64,000 nucleotides of DNA from UBA10107 sp963835585 (GCA_963835585.1 CAWIGF010000001.1:275841-339840), one strand, 5' to 3'. Positions 25,280-33,947 are shown, counted from the stretch's first letter. Program-made: numbers and translations. The notes: generated by a model from the sequence alone, not told the origin.

Positions 25280-25928
25280 AAAATGCAATCTTCTTCATAA
25301 ATGGTTCAATAATATGAAAAGATTTTATTTTCCATTCGAGGAAGAAGATGTTCCACTAAATGGAATTTACATACTGTTCGAAAAGGACGAGAAAGCCCAT
25401 GGAGGCGACAGGATTGTTCGCGTGGGAACGCACACTGGAAAGAACCAGTTGCGCTCAAGATTAAAACAGCATTTCATGAATGAAAACAAAGACAGAAGTA
25501 TATTCAGAAAGAATATAGGGAGGGCTTTGCTCAATAAGGAACATGATTCATTTCTTGAGCAATGGGAACTTGATTTAACTACAAAAGAAGCAAAAAATAA
25601 ATATAAAGATTCTATTGATTTTGAAAAACAAAGAGAAATAGAAAAAGAAGTCACAAAATATATCCAAACTAAATTTACATTTGTAGTTTTTCCGATCGAA
25701 GATAAAGAGAAACGACTCTCTGTGGAATCAAAAATAATATCAACAGTTTCCGCATGCGCAGAATGCAATCCTTCCCCTTCATGGCTTGGTCTGTTTTCTC
25801 CGAGGGAAAAAATACGGAAAAGTGGGTTGTGGCTCGTGAACGAGCTTTACAAGGAAGAATTGAATGAAAAAGAAATGGAAGAATTAAAAAATCTTACTCG
25901 TCAGCGAAATCCTCTATCTGAGCTGTGA
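25272..25928 (+). CDS. GIY-YIG-like nuclease
   Basis: 218 aa. The N-terminal half has NGIYILFEKDEK, IVRVGTH and LRSRLKQHF, matching GIY-YIG motifs (GIY, then VG in place of YIG, then the catalytic Arg helix). A likely metal-binding Glu lies in LSVESKIISTVSA. The C-terminal half contains PSPSWLGLFSPREKIRKSGLW, which may recognise DNA or a partner. Paired with the DUF6884 gene by an 8-bp overlap. Possible roles are repair with RadB or defence against foreign DNA; neither is shown. The 3' end overlaps the convergent rpsB by 35 bp. Confidence 0.78.
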   Translation: MSEKCNLLHKWFNNMKRFYFPFEEEDVPLNGIYILFEKDEKAHGGDRIVRVGTHTGKNQLRSRLKQHFMNENKDRSIFRKNIGRALLNKEHDSFLEQWELDLTTKEAKNKYKDSIDFEKQREIEKEVTKYIQTKFTFVVFPIEDKEKRLSVESKIISTVSACAECNPSPSWLGLFSPREKIRKSGLWLVNELYKEELNEKEMEELKNLTRQRNPLSEL

Positions 25929-26484
25929 ACTCACCCAAGCCTTTCGCCTTGATGTATTCCCGAGCAAGGATATAAAAGAACAATCCCAGTGATTTTTTTC
26001 CCTTGTTGTTGCATGGAACAACCAAATCAATGTTGTTTGCCTGGTTGTTTGTATCGCAGAGGGCAATTACAGGTATGCCTACTTTTGCTGCGTCCTCTAC
26101 CGCATTCTTGTCCGGCCATGCGTCAGTAACAATAAGTATTTTCTTTTCTATGAAATTTTTCAAACCGGTGTTTGTCAATATGCCTGGGGGATATCGTCCT
26201 GCAAAAATATCAACACCTGTCAATTTTGAGAATACCTTGATTGGCTTCCATCCATTTTCTCTTCTGCTTACGATTAAAATATCTTTTGGATCGAACTGAG
26301 AAATGAACTTTGCAGCAATCCCAATTCGTTCATCAACCTTTTCAAGGTTCAATATATATAATCCATCCTGTCGAATTTTGTAAATGAAATTCTCCATGTA
26401 TGTTGTCTTGAATTTTGTTCCTATGTGGATGCCTGCTTTAAGGTATTGTTCTACAGGAACCAGCATTTGTTTTTGTTCAACCAT
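25894..26484 (-). CDS. rpsB: 30S ribosomal protein S2 (uS2)
   Basis: 196 aa, normal for the archaeal form. Diagnostic regions are HIGTKFKTTYMENFIYKIRQDGLYILNL, AGRYPPGILTN and VTDAWPDKNAVEDAAKVGIPVIALCDT. It sits at the head of the small subunit and binds near the mRNA exit. A GGAGTT precedes ATG 26484. It is alone here, not in the usual archaeal L13/S9/RpoK/RpoN cluster. See the leader entry for a small upstream reading frame. Confidence 0.96.
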   Translation of the reverse strand: MVEQKQMLVPVEQYLKAGIHIGTKFKTTYMENFIYKIRQDGLYILNLEKVDERIGIAAKFISQFDPKDILIVSRRENGWKPIKVFSKLTGVDIFAGRYPPGILTNTGLKNFIEKKILIVTDAWPDKNAVEDAAKVGIPVIALCDTNNQANNIDLVVPCNNKGKKSLGLFFYILAREYIKAKGLGEFTAQIEDFADE

Positions 26485-26639
26485 ATTATAACTCCGACAA
26501 TAGAACTAATCTACTGTCCTTCTATCGCCCGGACAATGTGTTCAAGGCCCCTTTCGGCCATGCGCTTGAACAAGGCAATATATTTTTGAGAAAGAAGGTT
26601 GTTTATAAAGGTTTTGAAAATAAAAATAAAAGAAGAAAG
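26485..26639 (-). promoter_or_regulatory. rpsB leader with hairpin and small upstream reading frame
   Basis: A minus-strand TATA element (TTTATAAA, 26601-26609) lies about 120 nt before rpsB. The leader contains a stem TTCAAG/CTTGAA (26541-26546 with 26565-26570) extended by GCC/GGC. It also has an open frame ATG 26561 to TAG 26511 encoding MAERGLEHIVRAIEGQ. The coding-like composition of this 16-residue peptide is curious. Control of rpsB by the peptide or hairpin is possible but untested. Confidence 0.5.
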
Positions 26640-27023
26640 TTAACTTTCTTCTTGCTCTAGATCGCCAAAGTCTTCAGAATCTTCACCAGCGAATTGCTCG
26701 GTGCTTTCCTCTTCCTTTTTAGGCTTTGCCTCTGGTTTTGATGACTCTACAGGCGTTCCTTGTGCTGGTCCTATAGACTCTGCAAACCCAACTTTTCTCA
26801 ATATTTTTGTGACGCGAATTCGAACATTATCTCCTTCCTTGACATTGGGAACGAAAAGCACAAAGCCCTTTACCTTAGCGACTCCATCTCCTTTCTCTCC
26901 AACTGCCTCGATTCGCACATCAAGTTCATCTCCCACATTCACAGGCACAAAATTGCCCTGTGGTCTGCCAAATCCACGATTTCCGGAGAAACCGCCCCTT
27001 CTATCTTCTCTATCTTCGTACAT
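26640..27023 (-). CDS. TRAM-domain RNA-binding protein
   Basis: 127 aa from ATG 27023 (MYEDREDRRGG); GGTG lies just upstream. An Arg/Gly-rich N-terminal tail is followed by a TRAM domain: VNVGDELDVRIEAVGEKGDGVAKVKGFVLFVPNV..EGDNVRIRVTKI, then an acidic tail (Glu-rich, ending LEQEES). Single TRAM-domain proteins in archaea act as RNA chaperones at low temperature and bind tRNA or other RNA. The RGG-like tail is an added RNA-binding element. Confidence 0.9.
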   Translation of the reverse strand: MYEDREDRRGGFSGNRGFGRPQGNFVPVNVGDELDVRIEAVGEKGDGVAKVKGFVLFVPNVKEGDNVRIRVTKILRKVGFAESIGPAQGTPVESSKPEAKPKKEEESTEQFAGEDSEDFGDLEQEES

Positions 27024-27122
27024 GTATATTTCACCCAATTTGTGCATCTTTTGGATGCATCTTATCTTTAAACAGGAGTATTTCAATTAACATTTATAAA
27101 GTTTGGTTTTTATTTTATATTC

Positions 27123-27304
27123 ATGGAAAAAGGGTTATTGCAGACCATGTCGCTTTGCCTTTCTGGCTTGTTCTGATTTTTTACTCAATTTATGAGATAA
27201 CACATCAAAATCCAACAGCTTGGTTGGTTTTGATAATAATTAGTGTTGCTTTCATTGTTGATTCTAGTTTAGTTATTGGATATTGGAGAAAAAAAGAAAA
27301 ATGA
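27123..27304 (+). pseudogene. Small two-helix membrane protein, apparent frameshift near start
   Basis: ATG 27123 follows a TATA-like element (CATTTATAAAG, about 27088-27098) at leaderless spacing. It reads only 13 codons in its own frame. The neighbouring frame from about 27132 to 27304 gives GKRVIADHVALPFWLVLIFY and a second helix NPTAWLVLIIISVAFIVDSSLVIG ending in YWRKKEK, a clear two-helix protein. Adding one A to the A5 run at 27127-27131 would restore MEKRVIADHV. Hence a one-base deletion, a sequencing error, or programmed slippage. Confidence 0.6.
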
Positions 27305-27310
27305 CAGAGA

Positions 27311-28375
27311 CTATTTCTCTGTCTTTTCAATCTTGACGTCCCGCAAACAACCTTCTTCTACTTGGAATGTACATTCTGCGTCCGCAAGATTTGGAGCATC
27401 GATGAGCTTTGCGACACGCGTTCCCTTCTTGCCCTTTCGCAAGTAAATCCTGAATGTTGATGCATGACCCACTATGTGGCCTCCAATTGAGACTGTTGGA
27501 TCCCCAAAGAACTGGTCGGGTTTAGACATGACTTGGTTTGTGACATAGACACAGATATTATTCATATCAGCGAGCCTTGACAATGCATGCATATGCTTGT
27601 TCAGCTTCTGTTGTCTGTCTGCCAGCGTTCCTCGGCCGATGAATTCCGCCCGGAAGTGTGCCGTCAACGAATCAACAACAACGAGTTTCACATCAAGGCC
27701 CTCATTCTTGATCAGTTCAGGAATCTTCTCGACAAGAAGCATTTGGTGGTCGGAATTGTATGCCTTTGCGACCTTTATCTGCTTGAGCACCTTTACCGGA
27801 TCCAATCCGGCCCCTTCAGCCAATTGGACTATTCTTTCAGGCCTGAATGTGTTTTCAGTGTCTATGTAGATTATACTTGCTTTTGGAAATGTCCTTATTG
27901 TATTGACAGCCAATACATGTCCAATTTGTGTTTTTCCCGAACCGAACTCCCCAAAGCATTCTGTGATTGCTCCAGTTTCAAAACCTCCACCAAGCATGGC
28001 GTCAAATGCCTTTACTCCGGAAGATATCTTGACGACTTTCTCCCTCCTTTTTAGAACTTCATTGCCTGATTCGAAACCCATTTCTAGCATTTCGCGTGCC
28101 GAGTTTATCATCTTCCGGGCAACTACTTCTGAAACGCCCGAAGCATCGACTAATTCTCCAGGAGTTGCGACAGCAATCGCTATCGGGGTATCATATCCTG
28201 TGCTACGTAGTTTTTCCGCAGTAGCGGCGCCTACCCCAGGCAAATCCTCTAATTGAATATCGTGCTTTTGTTTCTTTACCTTTTCCTTGGGTGTTTCGGC
28301 GTCCATCGTTGGCAATTCTTCTGTCATTGCTTGTAAAATAACGTCGTCATTTATTAAATTTGCTTGTGCGTCCAT
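27311..28375 (-). CDS. radA: RadA recombinase
   Basis: 354 aa from ATG 28375 (MDAQANLIND), with GAGGT about 8 nt upstream. The N-terminal helix-hairpin-helix domain contains LEDLPGVGAATAEKLRSTGYDTP. ATPase core: Walker A GEFGSGKT at 142-149, Walker B LVVVDSLTAHFR, L2 region ending QVMSKPDQFFGDPT. The AFDAMLGGGFETGAITE segment is typical of archaeal RadA. It forms filaments on ssDNA and drives strand exchange, with RadB and RPA encoded nearby. A conserved 90-aa gene sits 19 nt upstream in the same operon. Confidence 0.97.
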   Translation of the reverse strand: MDAQANLINDDVILQAMTEELPTMDAETPKEKVKKQKHDIQLEDLPGVGAATAEKLRSTGYDTPIAIAVATPGELVDASGVSEVVARKMINSAREMLEMGFESGNEVLKRREKVVKISSGVKAFDAMLGGGFETGAITECFGEFGSGKTQIGHVLAVNTIRTFPKASIIYIDTENTFRPERIVQLAEGAGLDPVKVLKQIKVAKAYNSDHQMLLVEKIPELIKNEGLDVKLVVVDSLTAHFRAEFIGRGTLADRQQKLNKHMHALSRLADMNNICVYVTNQVMSKPDQFFGDPTVSIGGHIVGHASTFRIYLRKGKKGTRVAKLIDAPNLADAECTFQVEEGCLRDVKIEKTEK

Positions 28376-28394
28376 TTCATGTACCTCTGTTGAA

Positions 28395-28667
28395 TTAAAC
28401 AACAATCTCTTCTGTTATTTCTGTGTCTTGTCCCTTCATTACTATGTATTCAAACGCCTTATTCAAAGCAAGCGCAGCTCGCGGTAAGTCATTTACTCGC
28501 AATGTAGATGTCGACTTCCATTCGCCGTTCTTGTCTGTATACCTGCGCTGTAGACTAATTGTCCTGAACTCACTTTTATTTCCATCCTTTACAGATTCAT
28601 TTTTCCATACAGACACATGTACTGCGCCTGTTGAAAATACTCTCTCTGGCCTATTTTTTGTTTCCAT
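28395..28667 (-). CDS. Conserved 90-aa protein in the radA operon
   Basis: Starts METKNRPERVFSTGAVHVSV, with a good GGAGG 7-8 nt upstream. Core motifs EFRTISLQRRYTDKNGEWKS and LRVNDLPRAALALNKAFEYIV look like a small beta-sheet packed on a helix. I recall similar small proteins in DPANN genomes but know no function. A TATA-like element (GTTTATATA, 28803-28811) gives a leader of about 110 nt. Position 19 nt ahead of radA, with RPA next, suggests a role in recombination or ssDNA binding. Confidence 0.8.
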   Translation of the reverse strand: METKNRPERVFSTGAVHVSVWKNESVKDGNKSEFRTISLQRRYTDKNGEWKSTSTLRVNDLPRAALALNKAFEYIVMKGQDTEITEEIVV

Positions 28668-28923
28668 GCGTATTCGCCTCCTTGCTTTTCGCGTCTTTTT
28701 TCAAACCGATTTTGAGCGAATAATGGCGTGTTTGCCGTGAATTGTGCTCAGCATCGATTGGAGTTGCCCATTTTTGGGCTAAATAATAGAAAACGACATT
28801 CTGTTTATATAGCTCACAAGAGGTTGTCCTGTGGTCTGTGCTGCAGGAATCATCTCGAATATGCCCAAATTCAGAGTTATAGAAGGTTTTTATGAAAAAC
28901 AATGCATGTACTGTGGTGCAGAA
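28668..28923 (-). promoter_or_regulatory. Promoter and long leader of the radA operon
   Basis: 256 bp between RPA and the 90-aa gene. It holds the minus-strand TATA-like element at 28803-28811 and a leader of roughly 110 nt before the start codon, unusual where most genes look leaderless. The short frame at 28651-28902 lacks protein-like features and overlaps the element. No other feature seen. Confidence 0.45.
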
Positions 28924-29916
28924 TTATATTTCGTTATTTATCTCTTCTTCCGGATCTGGATTTCTGAACACAAGCTGTGTTACGAATTCTATGCGATTGA
29001 ACATGGTATTTTTATTTACCCTTCCAACAACCTTGATTATCTCACCAAGCAAATCTGTCTTTAACTGTTCAATTTTCTCCTGGCTGTCCTTCATGGCAAG
29101 TATTTCACTCTCTGTTTTTTTAGTGAGAATCTCGGCCTGGCTTTTGAAGAAAACAGCACGAACACTTCCAGTTCCATCATCCAATACTGCATTAAGCACA
29201 TAAGAATATTTTGGAGTGACGCGACCGTGCGCCTCGCAAACAAAATCAGTTCCACCAGCCACCATCCTCGCTCTTTTATTGCAAAAAGGACATACTTCGA
29301 AGTATCTTGGCTCGAAAGACTGCACAATTGTTCCCAGCAATTCCACGTTTGCGTCCGATTCCTGCAAAGCATCTATTTTCTTCCGAATTCTTTGTATTTG
29401 TGTTAACTTGACATCTCCGACATTTTCGCCGACTGGATTTATCTCAATTTTTGACCTGTCATTTAGATGAATTTCCTTCTGTGAATTATTTTCTTTTGCG
29501 TAGGCATTGTCTATTTTTATGATGTCGCCCTCTTTGATGGTTTGTATGGCATTTACCAAATCATTCCATACAACAATGCGTATTGTTCCTGTTTCATCCC
29601 CGCCTATGAAAGAACGGACCTTTCCCTTTCTGGTTCCGGTGTCGAATGATTTCTCATCGAATATCTTTTGTATTTTGACAAGAACATTGACGGTCCCCAT
29701 TCCAGGAGTGATTTTGTCGACAGGAGCCCTTCCTTGAAATTCCTCATCTATCTTAACGCCAAGTTCATTTGCGATAATATGCGCAGCCCCTTCCCTCGAT
29801 ATAAGCCCGGAAAGGCTCTGTAGCTTTTCATCCACTTTTTCATTCAATTCTGACTCAGAAATTCCTGCTTCATGCATTATCTTCGCAGCAATATCCTCAT
29901 ATGGAATTTTCATCAT
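28924..29916 (-). CDS. rpa: Replication protein A, single-strand DNA-binding
   Basis: 330 aa. ATG 29916 or the next ATG 29913 both follow AAAGGAGT; the second has better spacing. Two OB folds are visible (VNVLVKIQKIFDEKSF..GKVRSFIGGDETGTIRIVVW and a C-terminal VLDDGTGSVRAVFFKS). Between them is the zinc motif CPFC...FVCEAH, as in euryarchaeal RPA41-type proteins. It coats ssDNA in replication, repair and recombination. A TATA-like element at 29935-29945 drives it. It lies beside the radA operon. Confidence 0.93.
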   Translation of the reverse strand: MMKIPYEDIAAKIMHEAGISESELNEKVDEKLQSLSGLISREGAAHIIANELGVKIDEEFQGRAPVDKITPGMGTVNVLVKIQKIFDEKSFDTGTRKGKVRSFIGGDETGTIRIVVWNDLVNAIQTIKEGDIIKIDNAYAKENNSQKEIHLNDRSKIEINPVGENVGDVKLTQIQRIRKKIDALQESDANVELLGTIVQSFEPRYFEVCPFCNKRARMVAGGTDFVCEAHGRVTPKYSYVLNAVLDDGTGSVRAVFFKSQAEILTKKTESEILAMKDSQEKIEQLKTDLLGEIIKVVGRVNKNTMFNRIEFVTQLVFRNPDPEEEINNEI

Positions 29917-29945
29917 ATACTCCTTTGGATGCTCATTTATATAGT

Positions 29946-32543
29946 TTATTGTGGCGGTGAAACAAATTCTATGCTATTGCTGGAATATTGAGTTGGCCGG
30001 ATATTAATCATTGGATTGCCATCGCTGCCTACAACAACCATGCAATAATTGCTTTTTCCGCTTGGAAGCGTGAGTTTCGCAGTATGAGTGCTTGATGACA
30101 TGTCAAACTGTAGCGAATCGTATTTCTTTGTTGAGGTATCTGTTAAAATGGAAGGTATGTTCGAAGAGGAACAGGAACTAGCAGTCGTTTCGTCAAGATA
30201 AATAATGTAGCCCACTAGACCTGTGATTGGCGAACCATCTTCATTCTTTGTTGGAGGTATTACTGAAACATCGATTGTATTTATTTCTGGATCTTGAGCA
30301 TAACTTATTCCTCCAACTGATCCAGGGAAGAGGTCATCAACTGTAGTACCCTCAATTGTTGTTACCGATTTGTTCTCGTTTCCGCTCGTGTCCACGGCAG
30401 TTGCCGCGAAATTGTAAGTCCCTGCTTTTGGAAGCGCAATGCTTGCTGAATACGAGGTTGAACCTGCAACAGATTGCACAGTTCCCAATAGTGAAGCTGA
30501 GCTTACATCTTCAAAGTCATCTATCGAATAATAGATGTTGTAGTGATCTATGTCAGATTCGGGATTGGCATTGAACGAAAAGGTCATATTTGTTTTCGTG
30601 AATGCAGTTGGTGAAACAGAAAAGCCTTGAACAGGAACTGGGGTAATTGTGTTTGCGGCAGAAAATGCTATTTTATAGACAACAGGTTGCAATGAACCAT
30701 CACTACTAATGAGATTGTAATTTGACTGGGCACATATCTTGAATATTTTTTTTACTGGAGTAACTTGACTCAATGAAGCCTTGTTTTTTGAGAAGATATC
30801 GGGATTGATGAATGACAGTAAAGATTGCTTACCAGCCGGGCTCATCTGATTATATAGAGGAATCTGTGTTTGGTAATTAATCGAAGATTTCAATACACCT
30901 TGATTTTGGCAATTCACAGGCGTTATTGCCGCCTGACCGTTGCCAAGAATAATATCCGCTTCGTTGCAAGTGTTGAGGATTGCATTTCCGTTGTTATCGA
31001 ATCCTGTCGTGAATTGCGGGTATCCTTGGCTAATCGATTCAATCAAATCATTGTATGAGAAGGTCACATTATTTGCCTGAGCATTCCTCGTTTCAGTAAT
31101 TGTAATTGGAGTTGTTAATTGCGGTATCGAATAAGTGCAATATCCTGTTTTGGCTTGATTAGTACATAATGTCATTGCTTCTACAAGACCGTAAAATGCT
31201 TTTTCATCAGGAGGGCTGCAGTCAGGGATAAATTTGAAATCAGTTCTTGCTTGAAGAATCCCGTTGAGGCATGCGTTTGTGTCAACGCCCGTGTTTAAGC
31301 ATTTTTGTGATGTTTGTTGAGCTATTTGTTGAACTGCCGGAACCAACTGTAAGTATTCGCTGAATGAATAAGGGACAGATAGCTGTAGATTTGGTTTTAT
31401 TGAGTACGAACCGATGCTTCCTTCCGTGCCGGGAGCACCAAGTGCTTTGGTAATCTGAGTATAAAGGACATTAACGTCATTAGGCCATGAAGCTGATGTT
31501 GAATATCCACAATTGTTGATGTCAGTTATGAATGCCGCAGGATTTGAAATAAGATTATTCAATGGGACGCAAGAAGGATTCGTTGCAGATTTGCCACTTC
31601 CTTCCCAATAATGATTTGTCTTGAGCAAACGCACGACATCATTCACTGAATCACATTTTGTCAGATACGTCCTGAAAACATCATGAATTGTGCAATAATG
31701 ATTGTCGGCAGAACATCCGTTCGTTCCTGCAGCAGAGGAGCATTGAACGATATTATTTTGATTGTTTATCTCATCCTGATTAGAATAACATTCAGTAGTT
31801 TGCCACGTACAAGATGGTTGATTTCCTGTTGCTTTTATAGAGAACAAATTATTCGACTGAGTAACTCCATTAGGACATATATTTGCCAACTGACTTTTTC
31901 CCCAACCACTTTCATGAATGGTCATTGCAAGAATTACTGCAGTTGGAATTCCTGATTGAGATTCTGCATTCACGAAACATTGGCCAAGACCTGCAAGAGG
32001 CGAACCTTGAGTTCTCAGATAATCATCTATTTGTGCAGCCGAATATGTCGTTACAGCACCTATGCCGACGGTAATCGGGTTTGTAGCAGTTCCTTTTATT
32101 AGCGTGGATGATAATTGGTCAGTCATGGAAAAATCATAATTATCTTGAGGAATCTGTACGGAAGGGTATAAAGAAAGATATGTATCGAGTTCACCATTGA
32201 GATAGTCAATGAATTGGCTTTGAAGATAATTATTCTGAATTTGACAGGCACCAGATTTTGTCGACCATAAACTATACCCTAAATACGAACCACATAGAGA
32301 AGAATCTTCCGCAACATCGTTTATTGCAGCTATTGAGGCAAATTTTGCGGATTCCTCGAGGTATAATTGCGCCTTGTCTGCTTCCTTTGACTGAGCAAGC
32401 AAATCAAGTTGCGAGGATCCGATGAAATTATTCACAACGACGCTTGTCGACGGTTGATATATGAAGAACAATCCGATAACTAGTATGAACTCTATGGCGC
32501 AAAGCCACAATACAACCGTTCCTTTTTTATTTAACTTGCACAT
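29946..32543 (-). CDS. Pilin-headed glucosaminidase/lysozyme-like protein with Ig-like domain
   Basis: 865 aa. NKKG then a hydrophobic helix (VVLWLCAIEFILVIGLFFIY) at residues 5-29 resembles a class III prepilin start. Residues about 170-345 match a bacterial murein-hydrolase-type domain: DDYLRTQGSPLAGLGQCFVN, AVILAMTIHESGWGKSQLA (catalytic-type E211) and NNLFSIK, a glucosaminidase/lysozyme-like fold. Many Cys pairs surround it. The C-terminal third is a fibronectin-III/Ig-like region (FSFNANPESDIDHYNIYYS). It would cut beta-1,4-linked amino-sugar glycans outside the cell. It is last in a ten-gene operon and overlaps the gene before it by 13 nt. Confidence 0.85.
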   Translation of the reverse strand: MCKLNKKGTVVLWLCAIEFILVIGLFFIYQPSTSVVVNNFIGSSQLDLLAQSKEADKAQLYLEESAKFASIAAINDVAEDSSLCGSYLGYSLWSTKSGACQIQNNYLQSQFIDYLNGELDTYLSLYPSVQIPQDNYDFSMTDQLSSTLIKGTATNPITVGIGAVTTYSAAQIDDYLRTQGSPLAGLGQCFVNAESQSGIPTAVILAMTIHESGWGKSQLANICPNGVTQSNNLFSIKATGNQPSCTWQTTECYSNQDEINNQNNIVQCSSAAGTNGCSADNHYCTIHDVFRTYLTKCDSVNDVVRLLKTNHYWEGSGKSATNPSCVPLNNLISNPAAFITDINNCGYSTSASWPNDVNVLYTQITKALGAPGTEGSIGSYSIKPNLQLSVPYSFSEYLQLVPAVQQIAQQTSQKCLNTGVDTNACLNGILQARTDFKFIPDCSPPDEKAFYGLVEAMTLCTNQAKTGYCTYSIPQLTTPITITETRNAQANNVTFSYNDLIESISQGYPQFTTGFDNNGNAILNTCNEADIILGNGQAAITPVNCQNQGVLKSSINYQTQIPLYNQMSPAGKQSLLSFINPDIFSKNKASLSQVTPVKKIFKICAQSNYNLISSDGSLQPVVYKIAFSAANTITPVPVQGFSVSPTAFTKTNMTFSFNANPESDIDHYNIYYSIDDFEDVSSASLLGTVQSVAGSTSYSASIALPKAGTYNFAATAVDTSGNENKSVTTIEGTTVDDLFPGSVGGISYAQDPEINTIDVSVIPPTKNEDGSPITGLVGYIIYLDETTASSCSSSNIPSILTDTSTKKYDSLQFDMSSSTHTAKLTLPSGKSNYCMVVVGSDGNPMINIRPTQYSSNSIEFVSPPQ

Positions 32544-33055
32544 TCTTTAACCTGCACAGTAACAGTGTTTCCATCAGGAGAGGGAATATAGGCAAGTGAT
32601 GGTTGCTCAAGGCATGTTCCTCCTCCTGAACGAATAATCTCTTGAGAGTTATCTGAATAGGAAACTGCAATGAAATCTTGACTCAATAACGGCTCTTTTC
32701 CTGTTATGTATTGCAACAAAGTCGTGTAATCTCTGTCCGAATCGGAAAAAGCGAACAAATCGACAATGGCATAATTATTTTTGATTGCATTGTCTGCCAA
32801 TGTCTTTATTGAACCATAGCTCGTTCCTCCATAACTTCCGCCTAAACTGGCGAAGGCTGTCTGCGAAACTGGAGTCCTTAGATAATTTAGCAACAGTATT
32901 TGTTGCTCAACCAGATTGGTTTTTTGTGTCGTATCACTCAATATCTTTGGTTTTTGAGAGCTTGAAAAAATACCGAAAACAATGAGCACGACAACGACAA
33001 TCAGTGCAGTAATCATTATGTCTACGACATCATCGAACTGGGCTTTTTTGTTCAT
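32531..33055 (-). CDS. Class III signal peptide pilin-like protein
   Basis: 174 aa. MNKKAQFDDVVDIMITALIV shows a short basic leader, KKA/Q cleavage region and a 20-residue hydrophobic helix with acidic residues near its start. The ectodomain includes LLLNYLRTPV and GGSYGGTSYGS, and ends in a Cys-bearing strand (VQVKECAS). Coupled to its neighbour by an ATGA overlap at 33052-33055. Presumed subunit of the surface structure. Confidence 0.8.
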   Translation of the reverse strand: MNKKAQFDDVVDIMITALIVVVVLIVFGIFSSSQKPKILSDTTQKTNLVEQQILLLNYLRTPVSQTAFASLGGSYGGTSYGSIKTLADNAIKNNYAIVDLFAFSDSDRDYTTLLQYITGKEPLLSQDFIAVSYSDNSQEIIRSGGGTCLEQPSLAYIPSPDGNTVTVQVKECAS

Positions 33056-33516
33056 GGAGTCCCTACCTCCCTATCAATCAACAACTCTCCTTTTGTTATT
33101 TTTGTTCCGTCAAAGACAAGCACATACATTGATGCTTGTTCATTCGCGGAGGCGCCGTAGTTTTGCGTGTATATCTCTTTTTGCTGACCCTCATAATTCA
33201 ACGTCAATAAAAACTCATATCCGCTTCCTTGCGACTGCTTGTAACAAGAATTGAGCCTATCGCTTGTAAATTTAGCTATATCGATTGTCCCTACATACAC
33301 ATTTCCTGTATTGAAATCTGAATATGCAAAACAATCGGGCGAACTTAGAAAACGAGATTCATACACAGTGTAATATAGAATATCAGATGTGGTGAGTTTT
33401 ACGGAGGTATATGCGCTGAAAATCCAAACCAATCCCACAATCATCACTAGAATCAAAGCAACAGCTATCAAGAAGAACAGACCTTTCTTTGATTCCTCGT
33501 ATCCTTCATCTCCCAT
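33052..33516 (-). CDS. Pilin-like membrane protein
   Basis: 154 aa. The acidic leader MGDEGYEESKKG is longer than in the sister genes, followed by a hydrophobic helix (LFFLIAVALILVMIVGLVWI). The ectodomain has two Cys and aromatic strands (YEFLLTLNYEGQQKEIYTQN). KKG-L lacks the usual Gln, so cleavage is less certain. It starts 2 nt after the upstream gene ends and overlaps the next by 4 nt. Confidence 0.75.
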   Translation of the reverse strand: MGDEGYEESKKGLFFLIAVALILVMIVGLVWIFSAYTSVKLTTSDILYYTVYESRFLSSPDCFAYSDFNTGNVYVGTIDIAKFTSDRLNSCYKQSQGSGYEFLLTLNYEGQQKEIYTQNYGASANEQASMYVLVFDGTKITKGELLIDREVGTP

Positions 33517-33518
33517 TG

Positions 33519-33947
33519 TTAACTCTGTTTTGATATCAAAAGCGATTCGCCTTGTTTTTGAAATGAGATAAAGTTAGTTGCATTCGCAGCCAAATCGACA
33601 GATTGCGAATTCACTGTCAATGAACCTTGCCTATATTCAGTCTTGAACGTGAGACCTCCTTTGCTTGAAACTTCCGAATAGCCGTTAAGAACATTCAAGA
33701 ACAACTCAGTTGAATCATTCGTTGCTGCATATGCGAACATGACATCACCTGGCAACGCATGAAGCGAATCGATGACAAGTGCCGTGTCTTTCGCAATGAA
33801 TTGCCGAGTATTAATGTCACCTTGTGCCGCCTTGATTGCAAGTTGCATCATGCCAATAAGAACGACTGCTGCCACGAGCAATTCGAACATGAAAAGAGGG
33901 ACACTCACTCCCCTTTTATTTTTAATTAATCTCATATAGTTCCTCAT
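33519..33947 (-). CDS. Class III signal peptide pilin-like protein
   Basis: 142 aa from ATG 33947, which forms an ATGA overlap with the stop of the 3D-domain gene; longer starts lie inside that gene. Leader RLIKNKRG, then VSVPLFMFELLVAAVVLIGM. No cysteines. The ectodomain (FKTEYRQGSLTVNSQSVDLA) looks like a small beta sheet. Positioned between the two hydrolase-bearing genes. Confidence 0.78.
   Translation of the reverse strand: MRNYMRLIKNKRGVSVPLFMFELLVAAVVLIGMMQLAIKAAQGDINTRQFIAKDTALVIDSLHALPGDVMFAYAATNDSTELFLNVLNGYSEVSSKGGLTFKTEYRQGSLTVNSQSVDLAANATNFISFQKQGESLLISKQS

Noticed and set aside
28651..28902. 83-aa minus-strand frame
   Set aside because: No start context, overlaps the 90-aa gene start, and its sequence does not look like protein.
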